From the NCBI GenBank assembly GCA_020845755.1, contig JADLFE010000033.1:1-64000 (forward strand): 64,000 nucleotides of DNA. The letters are read 5' to 3'. This DNA is from Phycisphaerales bacterium (GTDB lineage: Bacteria > Planctomycetota > Phycisphaerae > Phycisphaerales > UBA1924). Numbering within the stretch: position 1 is the stretch's first letter; every line of letters begins with the position of its first letter. The position numbers and the translations under genes were made by a program. Below are positions 1 to 8,935 of the stretch, one piece after another. Under the pieces are notes generated by a model, which saw only the letters and a list, made by a program, of their open reading frames with translations, did not search any database and was not told the origin of the DNA.

Positions 1-304
1 GCGTCGGCGCGATGCCCGCGATCCGCGACGACCCCGCCCACGCCGCCATGTTCGCCTCGCGCTGATCCAACGCCGTGCGCAGCACGCCCGGCGCGATCCG
101 CCCGTCCTCATCCAGCCACGCCAGGCGCCGCCACGCGTATGCCCTGCCCGCGTCGGTCACGGGCTCGCGCCCGGCGCGTTCCGACTCTTCGTCGGCATGC
201 GGGTTGATGATGCCCGCGGTGCGCTCCGGCGACGAGCATGAGAGGGCGAATAGACCAAACCCCACGCCAAAGAGCCGGGCGAGACCGTGATATCCACGCC
301 GCAT
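1..304 (-). CDS. Lipoprotein precursor, N-terminal part only
   Basis: This frame is open from an ATG at 304 to the window edge (101 codons) and lacks its C-terminus. The start follows a GGAGAG ribosome site. The N-terminus has a basic start, a hydrophobic stretch (ARLFGVGFGLFALSC) and a lipobox-like LSC, so a lipid-anchored secreted protein is likely. The next visible part is charged and Ala/Arg/Trp-rich (around WRRLAWLDEDGRIAPG) with no recognised domain. Similar leaders precede long beta-propeller proteins in planctomycetes, but that is only a guess here because the body of the protein lies outside the window. Confidence 0.7.
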   Translation of the reverse strand, partial: MRRGYHGLARLFGVGFGLFALSCSSPERTAGIINPHADEESERAGREPVTDAGRAYAWRRLAWLDEDGRIAPGVLRTALDQREANMAAWAGSSRIAGIAPT

Positions 305-614
305 AAGGCTCTCCTTCCAACCCAGACTAACCCCGGCGGGAGATTGGATCAAGAGAGGACGCGATGATGTCGGCCTCGCGGCGTGCACAGGAATCGCGAC
401 CTCGCCTCCCTTTCCCGGCGACCTCACGCAAAGTCACGGACACCGCCAAGTTATCGGCTCGCGACCCGCCCGGCCCGGCGTGAGAATCAATCCGCGCGTG
501 CACACCCGCGGCCAGATGTCAACACGCTCCGGCTTCAGGCGCGCAAAGAAGCACGGACACGAATGCGTGCCCGTGCTACGAAGGACTTCAGATTCAACCG
601 GCGAACCCCGCGTG
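305..614. other. Intergenic region, no gene seen
   Basis: This stretch lies between the start of the lipoprotein gene and the stop of the dockerin-tailed monoheme gene, both on the minus strand. It should hold the lipoprotein promoter. I see no hairpin with a T-tract and no open frame with convincing coding character. Confidence 0.5.
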
Positions 615-1256
615 TCAGCACCCGGCCTCGAAGTGCTCGGCGAACGCGTCGTAATCCAACGCGTTCACGAACCCGTCCGCGTTCATGTCCGCGCCGGGAT
701 CGCCCGCCTCGAACAACTCAGCGAACGCGTCGTAATCCAGCGCGTTGACGAACCCGTCCCCGTTGAAGTCCGCCGGGCATGTGTTCGGCGGAGTCTCGAT
801 CTGGTTGGTCACGGCCGCATTCGTGTTCGTGAAGCACGGGTCGGTGCCCTTGTTACCGATGAGGCCCGGGTTGTATCCAACCTGCCCGGTCATGTCGGTG
901 CGCGCCAGAAGAATCTCGTCGCGGTTGTTCACGCCGTCGCCGTCCGAGTCCATCAGTTCCACGTCCGCGATCGCCTGGGCGTTCGTTCTACCCGCGGCGA
1001 GCCGCAGTGCGATCGCCTCCTTGTAGCAGTTCCCAGGGTTCGCCTCGTCGTTCGGATGATGGCACACATAGCACTGGTTGCCCGTCGCGGTGGCCGTGCG
1101 CGACAGCAGCGTCGAGCCCGGGTACCTCGCCGCAAACGCGTTCTTCAGACCGTTGGTCGCGCGCGCCGTCGGCGCGGGGGCGGCCACAACAACCGCGATC
1201 GCGGCAACTACACCGGCCGACAGAAAAGCGTTGGAACAGAGAGCGGAACGATTCAT
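615..1256 (-). CDS. Secreted monoheme c-type protein with dockerin-like tail
   Basis: The product is 213 residues. The start at 1256 was chosen because CTGGAGG lies 5 nt upstream and a signal peptide follows at once (hydrophobic residues 10-33). Residues 62-66 are CYVCH, a single c-type heme-binding motif. Residues 102-113 (MDSDGDGVNNRDE) form a Ca-binding Asp-rich loop like thrombospondin type 3 or EF-hand loops. Residues 160-213 are two dockerin-like repeats (NGDGFVNALDYD and NADGFVNALDYD) opening with Cys and ending in Gly-Cys. The role is probably secreted or surface-bound electron transfer, but no partner is visible. A longer frame upstream exists and is rejected because it lacks a ribosome site. 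Confidence 0.82.
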   Translation of the reverse strand: MNRSALCSNAFLSAGVVAAIAVVVAAPAPTARATNGLKNAFAARYPGSTLLSRTATATGNQCYVCHHPNDEANPGNCYKEAIALRLAAGRTNAQAIADVELMDSDGDGVNNRDEILLARTDMTGQVGYNPGLIGNKGTDPCFTNTNAAVTNQIETPPNTCPADFNGDGFVNALDYDAFAELFEAGDPGADMNADGFVNALDYDAFAEHFEAGC

Positions 1257-1648
1257 GCTGCCTCCAGGGATCCGAAGTCGCGCGAGAAAGACCGACCAGC
1301 CGCCCCGCTCGCGCACGTGGCTCGGTCGCAAGGGTCCGTGGGCCGCCAACATCGACGCCCACCCCATCGCAGGAGGCGCCACAAGGAGGCTGAATACTTG
1401 AAGTTCAAGACAACTGCACAACAAGGTCGTTTTTTCTGCTTGGCCGATCGCGTACGTAACACTGGAGAAGCCGGAGAACATGGGCAATACATCGCCGCGG
1501 CTCACGCGATGCGAAGCAATCCACGCGACCCCGAGACGCTCATCCTCGACCGCCAGCCACAGCGTCTCTTGCTTTCCACTGCGTCACTCGACCACACCGG
1601 CACTCCCTCTTTCCCTCGAGCCCGGTGCCTTTGGCCGATTGCCTTACC
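1257..1648. other. Intergenic region, no gene seen
   Basis: This stretch separates the start of the monoheme gene from the stop of the peroxidase gene, both on the minus strand. It includes a short AT-richer part at about 1400-1450. No tRNA, terminator hairpin or small gene could be supported. Confidence 0.45.
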
Positions 1649-3523
1649 TTAACACCCGCCCTCGAAGTGCTCGGCGAAGTTGTCGTAGTCCAGCCCGTTC
1701 ACAAATCCGTCGGCGTTGAAGTCCGCCCCCTGATCCCCGGACTCGAACGCCGAGGTGAAGAGGTCGTAATCAAGTCCGTTCACGAACCCGTCGGCGTTGA
1801 TGTCCGCCGGCCCGCAGGGCCACGGGCATCCCGCCGACCCGCAGAACACGGGGATGCGCCCCACGCTGCTGAGGGCCTGTCCGCCCGCCGCTGCGGGATC
1901 ATCCACGAACCACTGCGCGAACAGCACCTGCCCCGAGTTTACTTCGCCCTCCACCAGCGCCCAGTGCTGCGTCGCCACGCCCGCGCCCGCTCCGGCGCCG
2001 CTCGCGCTGGTGAAATCAAACCACCGCGTCGGCGTGATCCGGCCGTTCACCGGCGGCGTAACCGAAATCCCGAGCCGCAGCGCCGCGCCGCCCAGCACGC
2101 GCCCAACGCCGATCCGATACTCCGTGTTCCCGAGCATGGCCGGCGCATCCACGACAATCTGTGGCACGATCCCGCCCGAGCCCGCCACGCCGCCGCCGAT
2201 CACCGTCGATCGCTCCGCCGTCCGCTCGCCGAACAGCGTCGGACGATCGAACGGGAACGTCGCGTTCGCCACGCGCGGATCGGTCAGGGCGTTCTGCAGG
2301 AAGTCCTGGATGTCCCCCGCCGCGGGCGGCGGGAGTTGAATCGTCGGGATCAGCGGGTCCTGGTTCTGCGGGAACTGCGGCGGAGCGCCCTGCCCGCGCG
2401 CGTACCACCGGAGCACGTCCGTCAGCGTCTGGAACTGGCCGTTGTGCATGAACGCCCGCTTCAACCCGACGTTGCGAAGGCCCGGCACCTTGAAGCGCCC
2501 CGCGTCCGCCGCCACGCCCGTGATCGACTGGCGGCCGTTGTCCTCCGCGATCGGGCGCAGGCCGATGTTCCGGAATCCGTTGCCCGTGAAGAGATCATCC
2601 ACCAACGTGTGGCACGCGTTGCAGTGCGTCTGCGGCGCCTGGAACGCCTGCAGGCCCCGCTGCTGCGCCGGCGTCAGCGCGTTGGTCTGTCCGTCGCGGA
2701 ATCGGTCATACGCCGTCTGATCCGAGATCAGCGTTCGCTCATATGTCGCGATCGCAAACGCGACGCGCACCGCCGTGATCTCCTGGTCACCGAACGCGCG
2801 CTCGAACAACACGCCATAACTCGGCTTGTCCGCCAGCGCCGCCGAAACGTCCGCCGGAAAGTTCGTCGCCAGGTCCAGCGGACGCACCCGCGACAACCTC
2901 TCCGAAAGGTGCGCGAACGTGTTGCCCGCGTGCGCCATCTCGACCGTGTTCACCAAGGGCTGCAGCGCCTGGCTCTCCAGCGCCCCGCCCTCTTGAATCA
3001 CCACCGCGCCCGTCTCCGGATCAACGAACTGCGACGTCGCCCGCCCATCCCAGAAAAGGTTCGGCGCATACGCCGCGTTGATCGGCGAGTTCGCCGTCCG
3101 CCCCGTGATCTGCGGCGTCAGCGCAAAGACCGCGTCCGCCTCGTAGTTGTTGATCGCGTCCGATCGAATCACGCCCGGCGAGCCCTGGATGTCGTCCGGC
3201 GTGTTCAGAATGTTGTCGTCGCCCGGATGCCGCGCCAACCGCGGCTCCGCCCCAGCCCGCGGCATCGAGTGGCACGTCGCGCACGCCACGTTGTTCGAGG
3301 TCGACATCTGCTCGTCAAAGAACAGGATCTTCCCCAGCACACGCTTGGCCTCGCTGTACGGATTCTCCACCGGGAACACCACCGGCGGCACGTCCGCGCT
3401 GGCCATGTGCATCAGCCCCAGCGCCAGCACCCCGACCACAGGCCGAGCAAGCCCGACCCAGCCCGCCTTGGCCAATGACACGGACCCCGCGCGCACCGCC
3501 GCCGTTCGACCCGCCTTCGACAT
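1649..3523 (-). CDS. Diheme cytochrome c peroxidase-like protein with dockerin-like tail
   Basis: The product is 624 residues. The start at 3523 is preceded by GCGGAGG at a 5 nt spacing and followed by an N-terminal secretion signal. CATCH at residues 81-85 and CNACH at about 301-305 are the two heme sites, spaced as in the di-heme peroxidase (CcpA/MauG) family. Flanking text such as LGKILFFDEQMS and GFRNIGLRP is typical of that family, which reduces peroxide or oxidises protein side chains in the periplasm. After the peroxidase part (to about residue 430) comes an uncharacterised region of about 130 residues, then two dockerin-like repeats (NADGFVNGLDYD twice) ending in GGC. A peroxidase with a dockerin-like anchor is unusual. 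Whether it is a peroxidase or a MauG-like oxidase cannot be told from sequence alone. Confidence 0.88.
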   Translation of the reverse strand: MSKAGRTAAVRAGSVSLAKAGWVGLARPVVGVLALGLMHMASADVPPVVFPVENPYSEAKRVLGKILFFDEQMSTSNNVACATCHSMPRAGAEPRLARHPGDDNILNTPDDIQGSPGVIRSDAINNYEADAVFALTPQITGRTANSPINAAYAPNLFWDGRATSQFVDPETGAVVIQEGGALESQALQPLVNTVEMAHAGNTFAHLSERLSRVRPLDLATNFPADVSAALADKPSYGVLFERAFGDQEITAVRVAFAIATYERTLISDQTAYDRFRDGQTNALTPAQQRGLQAFQAPQTHCNACHTLVDDLFTGNGFRNIGLRPIAEDNGRQSITGVAADAGRFKVPGLRNVGLKRAFMHNGQFQTLTDVLRWYARGQGAPPQFPQNQDPLIPTIQLPPPAAGDIQDFLQNALTDPRVANATFPFDRPTLFGERTAERSTVIGGGVAGSGGIVPQIVVDAPAMLGNTEYRIGVGRVLGGAALRLGISVTPPVNGRITPTRWFDFTSASGAGAGAGVATQHWALVEGEVNSGQVLFAQWFVDDPAAAGGQALSSVGRIPVFCGSAGCPWPCGPADINADGFVNGLDYDLFTSAFESGDQGADFNADGFVNGLDYDNFAEHFEGGC

Positions 3524-3801
3524 AAAGCCTCCGCGTGCTCGCCCGGACTCCCCCCTCCGGGATTCACACCGGGCACGTGCCCCAGCCCAACGCACCCCGA
3601 TGCCCGGTTATTGCCTGCGCCCGCCGACCACACGCAAAATCACCACGCAACCACCCCGCCCCTCCCGAACTTCATACAACCACCAGCGCCATGACCACGC
3701 ACGGCACGCGTCCGCGTAATACCTCCTCGGTTATCTCTTCCTTCCTCCGCCTCTTCGTCGCTTTCTCTTCCCTTCATGCCTGATGCCTGATGCCTTCTTC
3801 C

Positions 3802-3967
3802 TCAGCACCCCGCCTCGAAGTGTTCGGCGAACGCGTCGTAGTCCAGCGCGTTCACAAACCCGTTCCCGTCAAAGTCCGCGCCTCGATCCCCCGTCTCGAA
3901 CAACTCCGCGAACGCGTCGTAGTCCAACGCGTTCACGAACCCGTTCTGGTCAAAGTCGGCGGGGCAC
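3802..3967 (-). repeat. Dockerin-tail DNA repeat, copy A
   Basis: This 3' coding segment encodes the two dockerin-like repeats. By eye it differs from copy B (6130-6295) at only about five positions, far fewer than the rest of the two genes. Confidence 0.8.
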
Positions 3968-6024
3968 AGCGTGCCCGTGACCGTCAGCACGGCCAGCCCC
4001 CGCGACAGGCAACTCATCCACAACTCGTACCCGCCGGGAATCTCTCGAACTTCCATGTCCTTGATCTGCGTGTGGGGCAGGCCGCCCCACTGTGCTGCGC
4101 CGTCGATGGGTCCCGGGAACGTGCCGACCTGCCCCGACGCGGGGTCATACCAGCACAGCCCGCCGTCGAAGTACTGATACGAGTTGTTGTACACCATCCA
4201 CACGCGTCCGTCGGGCGTGGTGATGAGCGGCGTGACATACGCGCCGGGGAGTGCCCAGCCGTCCTCGAACTTCATCATGGTGTACGCGCCGGTGTTGGCG
4301 TCCAGACGGATGAGCCCGCCGCCCGAGCCGCCGGCGCCGAGCATGACGCTGCACCCAAGCCACACCACGCCGTTGCGCGCCGGCGCCATGCCCCAGAACG
4401 TGTCGCTCTGGCTGGTGAGTTCGGGGAAGTCATCGATGGTGCGTGTGAAGCGATAAGACCCGTCGGTGCGCGCGACCTCGTAGCCGGCATTGGCCCACAC
4501 GGTGCCGGCGCGATCGGGGTCGGGGCGCATCGACTGACCCCAGGCCGCGATCTGGTAGTTGGTGAACCCGCCGTTCTGATAGATCCCGAGACTGAAGTAT
4601 TCGCCGAGCCCCCAGAGTCGCCCGAGTGAGTCTTCGGTGTAAGCGACGACGTCGCTTGAGCCGCCGGAGATGTTGGACCACACCGAGCCGTTGTACGACT
4701 TGGTGCCGTTGAACATCGGATTGATGACGACGTTGCCGTTCGAAGGACGAACGTAGATCGCTTCACTGTTGTCGGTCGGGAACGGCCAGTCGTGGCCAAG
4801 CCCGTAGGTCAACTGATTCCAGCCGGTCCAACGCACACCATCAAACCTGACCATGCCCCCTGCTCCGGGCCCGGCATTGGCGCACGCCCAAACCTCGCCG
4901 GTGCTCTGGTTGATGGTGAGGTCGTTGTTGAAACTGTCGAACTGGCTGGTGTTGGTGACGCGGTAGCGTTGCCACTGGCCCGTTGTCGGGTTGCGCTTCG
5001 CCGCGCCGCCTACGCCGCCGGCCCAGACGGCGCCGGTGGAGTCCATGGCAAGGTCGTACGTCCAGTTGATGTTGCCCCAATCGCCGAGCGACAACCACGA
5101 CGAGCCGTTGTAACGCCGCACCTGCCCGCTGCTGATCGCCAGCGCCTGCGAGGGCCCGGTGACGCGCAGCACTTCTCCCCCACCGCCGGGCGGCTGGGGC
5201 ACGCCGATCCATGTGCCGTCGGGGCGCCGACAGTCCAGCACCGCGTTGAAGTTGTCGGGCAGGACTCGATAGATCCACATGTTGCCGCTGGCATCGACGC
5301 ACTTGTTCCCCGGAAGATTGCGCGGATTGCCGTTGGTCGATGGGATGGTCGTCCACGCCTGCGTGGCGCTGTCGTATCTCTGAGTCTGGCCAACGGAGTC
5401 CAGTCCGTCCGCGGCCCAGACGTAGTACCCGCCGCTGGGCTTGGGTTGGATCGCGAGGTTTTCCGGGCGAGAAGAGCCGAGGTACGTCCAAGTGCTGGTG
5501 GCGGGATTGAACCGCATCAATCCGCCGCCGCCCCAGACGGTCGCGTACCCACTGGCCCAGATGGTCCCGTCCGGCGCGATCTCGATGTTGGTAACCCACC
5601 CGCCCGGCCAGGGCGAGTTGGTCGCGGTGTAGTGCTTCAACGAACTCGGCCCGATCGTGGGATTGAATTTCAGGACGCCGCGCCCCGTCCCCATCCACAG
5701 GTTGCCCTGGGCATCCGGGGTGATGTCGCGGACGCGCGTGGTGCCGGTGTTCTCGGGGTGGCCGATCTCGGGATAATCGACGTTGGAGACGTTGATCCAG
5801 CGGTTCTCGCTCTGCACGAACTTGGTCAGGCCGCCCTCTTCGAAGCCGGGGTCATAGCCGCCGATCCAGGGGTCGTTGTCGGGACCGATCCACAGGGCGT
5901 CGCAGTAGTCGCCCTGGATGCCCGTGTTGCCCGGGCGGTAGTACCGCCACGAATACCCCGGCTGGGCGATCGCCGAACCCGAAAACACAACGAACGCCAA
6001 CGCCGCCAAACGCATCGATGTCAT
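3802..6024 (-). CDS. Secreted two-component-regulator-type beta-propeller with dockerin-like tail (copy 1)
   Basis: The product is 740 residues. The start at 6024 follows TTGGAGA at 8-9 nt; an in-frame ATG at 6015 is the alternative. A signal peptide (LAALAFVVFSGSAIAQ) is followed by many short blades with the pattern xxDxxGxxWxG (for example DAQGNLWMGTGRGV, DSLGRLWGLGEY, PDGRVWMVYN), as in the periplasmic propeller domains found on hybrid two-component sensors. No transmembrane or kinase domain follows; the chain ends in two dockerin-like repeats. It is a paralog of the next gene at 6130-8370 over its whole length, so the pair is a tandem duplication. The function is unknown, probably a secreted binding protein. 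Confidence 0.85.
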   Translation of the reverse strand: MTSMRLAALAFVVFSGSAIAQPGYSWRYYRPGNTGIQGDYCDALWIGPDNDPWIGGYDPGFEEGGLTKFVQSENRWINVSNVDYPEIGHPENTGTTRVRDITPDAQGNLWMGTGRGVLKFNPTIGPSSLKHYTATNSPWPGGWVTNIEIAPDGTIWASGYATVWGGGGLMRFNPATSTWTYLGSSRPENLAIQPKPSGGYYVWAADGLDSVGQTQRYDSATQAWTTIPSTNGNPRNLPGNKCVDASGNMWIYRVLPDNFNAVLDCRRPDGTWIGVPQPPGGGGEVLRVTGPSQALAISSGQVRRYNGSSWLSLGDWGNINWTYDLAMDSTGAVWAGGVGGAAKRNPTTGQWQRYRVTNTSQFDSFNNDLTINQSTGEVWACANAGPGAGGMVRFDGVRWTGWNQLTYGLGHDWPFPTDNSEAIYVRPSNGNVVINPMFNGTKSYNGSVWSNISGGSSDVVAYTEDSLGRLWGLGEYFSLGIYQNGGFTNYQIAAWGQSMRPDPDRAGTVWANAGYEVARTDGSYRFTRTIDDFPELTSQSDTFWGMAPARNGVVWLGCSVMLGAGGSGGGLIRLDANTGAYTMMKFEDGWALPGAYVTPLITTPDGRVWMVYNNSYQYFDGGLCWYDPASGQVGTFPGPIDGAAQWGGLPHTQIKDMEVREIPGGYELWMSCLSRGLAVLTVTGTLCPADFDQNGFVNALDYDAFAELFETGDRGADFDGNGFVNALDYDAFAEHFEAGC

Positions 6025-6129
6025 GGGGCCTATCTCCAACAAACGAGTATCCCACGACCATCCAATGTCGCATCTCGGACACACATGTCAAGATTTTCGA
6101 TTTAATTTCGGGCTCGCGGCGGCGGCTTC

Positions 6130-6295
6130 TCAGCACCCCGCCTCGAAGTGCTCGGCGAAGGCGTCGTAGTCCAGCGCGTTCACAAACCCGTTCCCGTCAA
6201 AGTCCGCGCCTCGATCCCCCGTCTCGAACAACTCCGCGAACGAGTCGTAGTCCAATGCGTTCACGAACCCGTTCTGGTCAAAGTCGGCGGGACAC
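6130..6295 (-). repeat. Dockerin-tail DNA repeat, copy B
   Basis: Near-identical to copy A (3802-3967) and copy C (8770-8935), including synonymous positions, which suggests recent copying or gene conversion of the tail. Confidence 0.8.
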
Positions 6296-8370
6296 ATGGT
6301 TCCCGATACCTTGAGTACCGCCAGACCGCGCGAGAGGCAGCTCATCCAGAGCTCGTACCCTCCTGGAATCAATTTCACCTCCAAGTCCCAGATCGATGCG
6401 TGTGGCAGGCCGCCCCACTGGGGCTCACCGTTGGGCGGCGCTGGGAACGTCCCGATGTTCGTGCCGTCCCACCACAAGAGACCCATGTCCGTCGACGGGT
6501 ACTCGCTGTCGTAGGTCATCCACACGCGTCCGTCGGGCGTCACGGTGATGGGACGGACGTGATCGCCTGGGAAGGGCCAGCCGTTGTCGTGCTGCCAGAT
6601 CTGGTACGAACCCGTGTTGGCATCGATACGGAGCAGAGTGCTCCCGGCGCTGTTGAATTGTCCCCAGGTCCCGACCCACGCTGCGCCAGCGTGATCGGCG
6701 GCCATGCCCGTGAACAAGCCGCCGTTGGCAACCACCTCAGGGAAGTCCTCAACGGTGCGAGAAAAGACGTACGCGCCATCTGTTCTTGTGATCAGATAGT
6801 CCTGGTTGGCCCACACGGTGCCCGGTCGATCCGGGTCGGTCTGAAGCGACATGCCCCACCCACCGTTGCCGATGGAGTGGAACGCGCCGTTCTGGAAATA
6901 CCCGAGACCGGCGTAGTGCCCGATCGCCCACAGTCGCCCCAACGAATCTTCACGATACTGGCGGATCGAATCAACGAACCCGGGGATCGACGTCCACGTG
7001 TTGGTCAGCGGACTGTATTCGTGCGTGTAGTTGAACATCGGGTTGACCGCGACCGTGCCCGTGGAGGCACGCACGCAGATCGCTTCGCTATTGTCGGTCG
7101 GGAAGGGCCAGTCGTAGCCGAGGCCGTAGGTGTATTGGTCCCAGCAGGTCCATCGCTGTCCGTCGTAACTGACCATGCCGCCGATACCCGGGGCAGCATT
7201 CGCGCAGGCGTAGACATCTCCGGAGTTCGGATCGATCGAGAGGTCTCCGTTGAAGAAATCGAACTGGCTGGTGTTGGTGACGCGGTATCGCTGCCACGCA
7301 CCCGTGATCGCGTCGCGCCGGAGCGCGCCGCCGAGGCCCGATCCACAGAGCCAGATCGTTCCGTCTCCCGCGATGTCGAGATCGTCGACGAAGCCATTGA
7401 TATCGGGCACGGGTCCAAGGTCGGTCCAAGATGTGCCGTTGAAGCGGTGCAGGTGCGCGTAGCCGTCGATCATCAGTGCCTGCAAGTTTCCGAACGCGCG
7501 GAGCGCCGCAACCTGGACGACGGGATGCTCCGGAGGAAGCGGCGGCGAGACCCAGGTACCGTCGGGACGCATGCAATCCAGTCGCGACTGGCCCTGATCG
7601 CCGTACCACCGGGTGATCCACATGTTGCCGGCGTCGTCCGCGGAGTCCAGCGACGCGAGCGCCGCCGGGTTTCCCGCGGTAGGCTGGAACGTCGTCCACG
7701 AGTTCGTCGTGCTGTCCCATCGCTCGACGGGGCTGAGTCCTCCGAGCGAAGTCCAGATGTAGTAGCCGCCGTTCGGCTTGGGCTGGGCCGCGATCTTGCC
7801 GCCGCCCCGCCCGCTCATGTGTGTCCAGGTGTTCGTCGCGGGGTGATAGCGGCTGAGCCCGCCGGCTGCCCAAATGGTGGATTCGGCCGACACCCACAGC
7901 GTCCCGTCGGGCGCCATCGTCATGTCGCGCGTCAATCCGCCCGGGAGTGCCGAATTCCCCGGACCGAACTTCACCAGCGAACTTGGACCGGCGGCCAAAT
8001 TCATCCTCATCACGCCGCGCCAGGTGCCCAGCCAGAGGTTGCCTTGTCCGTCGGAAACCATGTCACTCACGCGCGTCGTTCCGACGTCATTCGGATGCCC
8101 GATGATGGGATAATCGACGTTCGAGACGTTGATCCAGCGATTCTCGTCCTGCACGAACTTGGCGATGCCGCCTTCCTCAAAGCTCGGGCTGTAGCCGCCT
8201 ATCCAAGGGTCGTTATCGGGCCCGATCCAAATCGACTCGTTCCAGTCGCCCTGGATTCCAGTATTGGTCGGGCGAAAGTACCGCCAGGAATAGTCCTCTT
8301 GGCCGCACGCCGTCGCCGCCGCACCGAGAACAATCGCCAATACCGCCGCACGTTCACTCGTCTTGTCCAT
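6130..8370 (-). CDS. Secreted two-component-regulator-type beta-propeller with dockerin-like tail (copy 2)
   Basis: The product is 746 residues. The start at 8370 follows GAGGGGAGA at about 8 nt. The short signal peptide runs to about residue 24 (VLGAAATACGQ). The body matches copy 1 in order and spacing, including shared strings such as YSWRYFRP, WIGPDNDPWIGGY, RWINVSNVDYP and ELWMSCLSRGLAVL. Blades with DGQGNLWLG, DSLGRLWAIG and PDGRVWMTYD support a propeller fold. The protein ends with two dockerin-like repeats and Gly-Cys. The 105-nt gap to copy 1 contains no obvious terminator, so the two may be co-transcribed. The ligand is unknown. Confidence 0.85.
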   Translation of the reverse strand: MDKTSERAAVLAIVLGAAATACGQEDYSWRYFRPTNTGIQGDWNESIWIGPDNDPWIGGYSPSFEEGGIAKFVQDENRWINVSNVDYPIIGHPNDVGTTRVSDMVSDGQGNLWLGTWRGVMRMNLAAGPSSLVKFGPGNSALPGGLTRDMTMAPDGTLWVSAESTIWAAGGLSRYHPATNTWTHMSGRGGGKIAAQPKPNGGYYIWTSLGGLSPVERWDSTTNSWTTFQPTAGNPAALASLDSADDAGNMWITRWYGDQGQSRLDCMRPDGTWVSPPLPPEHPVVQVAALRAFGNLQALMIDGYAHLHRFNGTSWTDLGPVPDINGFVDDLDIAGDGTIWLCGSGLGGALRRDAITGAWQRYRVTNTSQFDFFNGDLSIDPNSGDVYACANAAPGIGGMVSYDGQRWTCWDQYTYGLGYDWPFPTDNSEAICVRASTGTVAVNPMFNYTHEYSPLTNTWTSIPGFVDSIRQYREDSLGRLWAIGHYAGLGYFQNGAFHSIGNGGWGMSLQTDPDRPGTVWANQDYLITRTDGAYVFSRTVEDFPEVVANGGLFTGMAADHAGAAWVGTWGQFNSAGSTLLRIDANTGSYQIWQHDNGWPFPGDHVRPITVTPDGRVWMTYDSEYPSTDMGLLWWDGTNIGTFPAPPNGEPQWGGLPHASIWDLEVKLIPGGYELWMSCLSRGLAVLKVSGTMCPADFDQNGFVNALDYDSFAELFETGDRGADFDGNGFVNALDYDAFAEHFEAGC

Positions 8371-8769
8371 GCCTTAGTCTCCCCTCGAACGTCGCTCGCC
8401 ACATCATCGTCGGCCGTGGACGCCCTCGTAATCTCATGCTCCATCCGGTCCGGAATCGCGTCACGGCGCGCGCGGAATCGGTGATCCAAGTCTGCCACCG
8501 CGTTCGCGGACGGCGAGCCCGCTGCTCATGAAAATCGCCCGCGCGGCGCGGAGGTGCTGATCTTCCCAGCAATGGCAGTACAACAGGAGTCCATGCCCGC
8601 CGCTCCGCTCCCTTCCGGTCTTCTATCGCGACGCATCCGTATACACATCGCTGCCGATCGAATAGCAAAGTACCTGCCGCGATTCGCCCCGTTCATGTAC
8701 ACGCACCCCATTTCCTGAATACTCGGCCCCGCCTCGATACACCAGCGTTCGGTGTACAACGCCGTCTCC
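8371..8769. other. Intergenic region, no gene seen
   Basis: This stretch lies between the start of propeller copy 2 and the stop of the protease gene, both on the minus strand. The GC content drops in 8560-8760. I found no convincing open frame, hairpin terminator or RNA gene. Confidence 0.45.
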
Positions 8770-8935
8770 TCAGCACCCCGCCTCGAAGTGCTCGGCGAAC
8801 GCGTCATAGTCCAGCGCGTTCACAAACCCGTTGTGGTCAAAGTCCGCGCCTCGATCCCCCGTCTCGAACAACTCCGCGAACGCGTCGTAGTCCAATGCGT
8901 TCACGAACCCGTTCTGGTCAAAGTCGGCGGGACAC
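8770..8935 (-). repeat. Dockerin-tail DNA repeat, copy C
   Basis: Third near-identical copy of the dockerin-encoding segment. It differs from copy B by about half a dozen bases although the genes upstream are unrelated (protease versus propeller). Confidence 0.8.

Noticed and set aside
1625-3478. Long plus-strand open frame (617 codons) antisense to the peroxidase gene
   Set aside because: Arg/His/Pro-rich text with QRVHEPV-like repeats that are just the complement of the dockerin tail; no start signal; the minus strand has clear peroxidase motifs.
6148-8484. Plus-strand open frame of 778 codons opposite propeller copy 2
   Set aside because: Shadow of a high-GC gene; same antisense dockerin strings; no recognisable domain.
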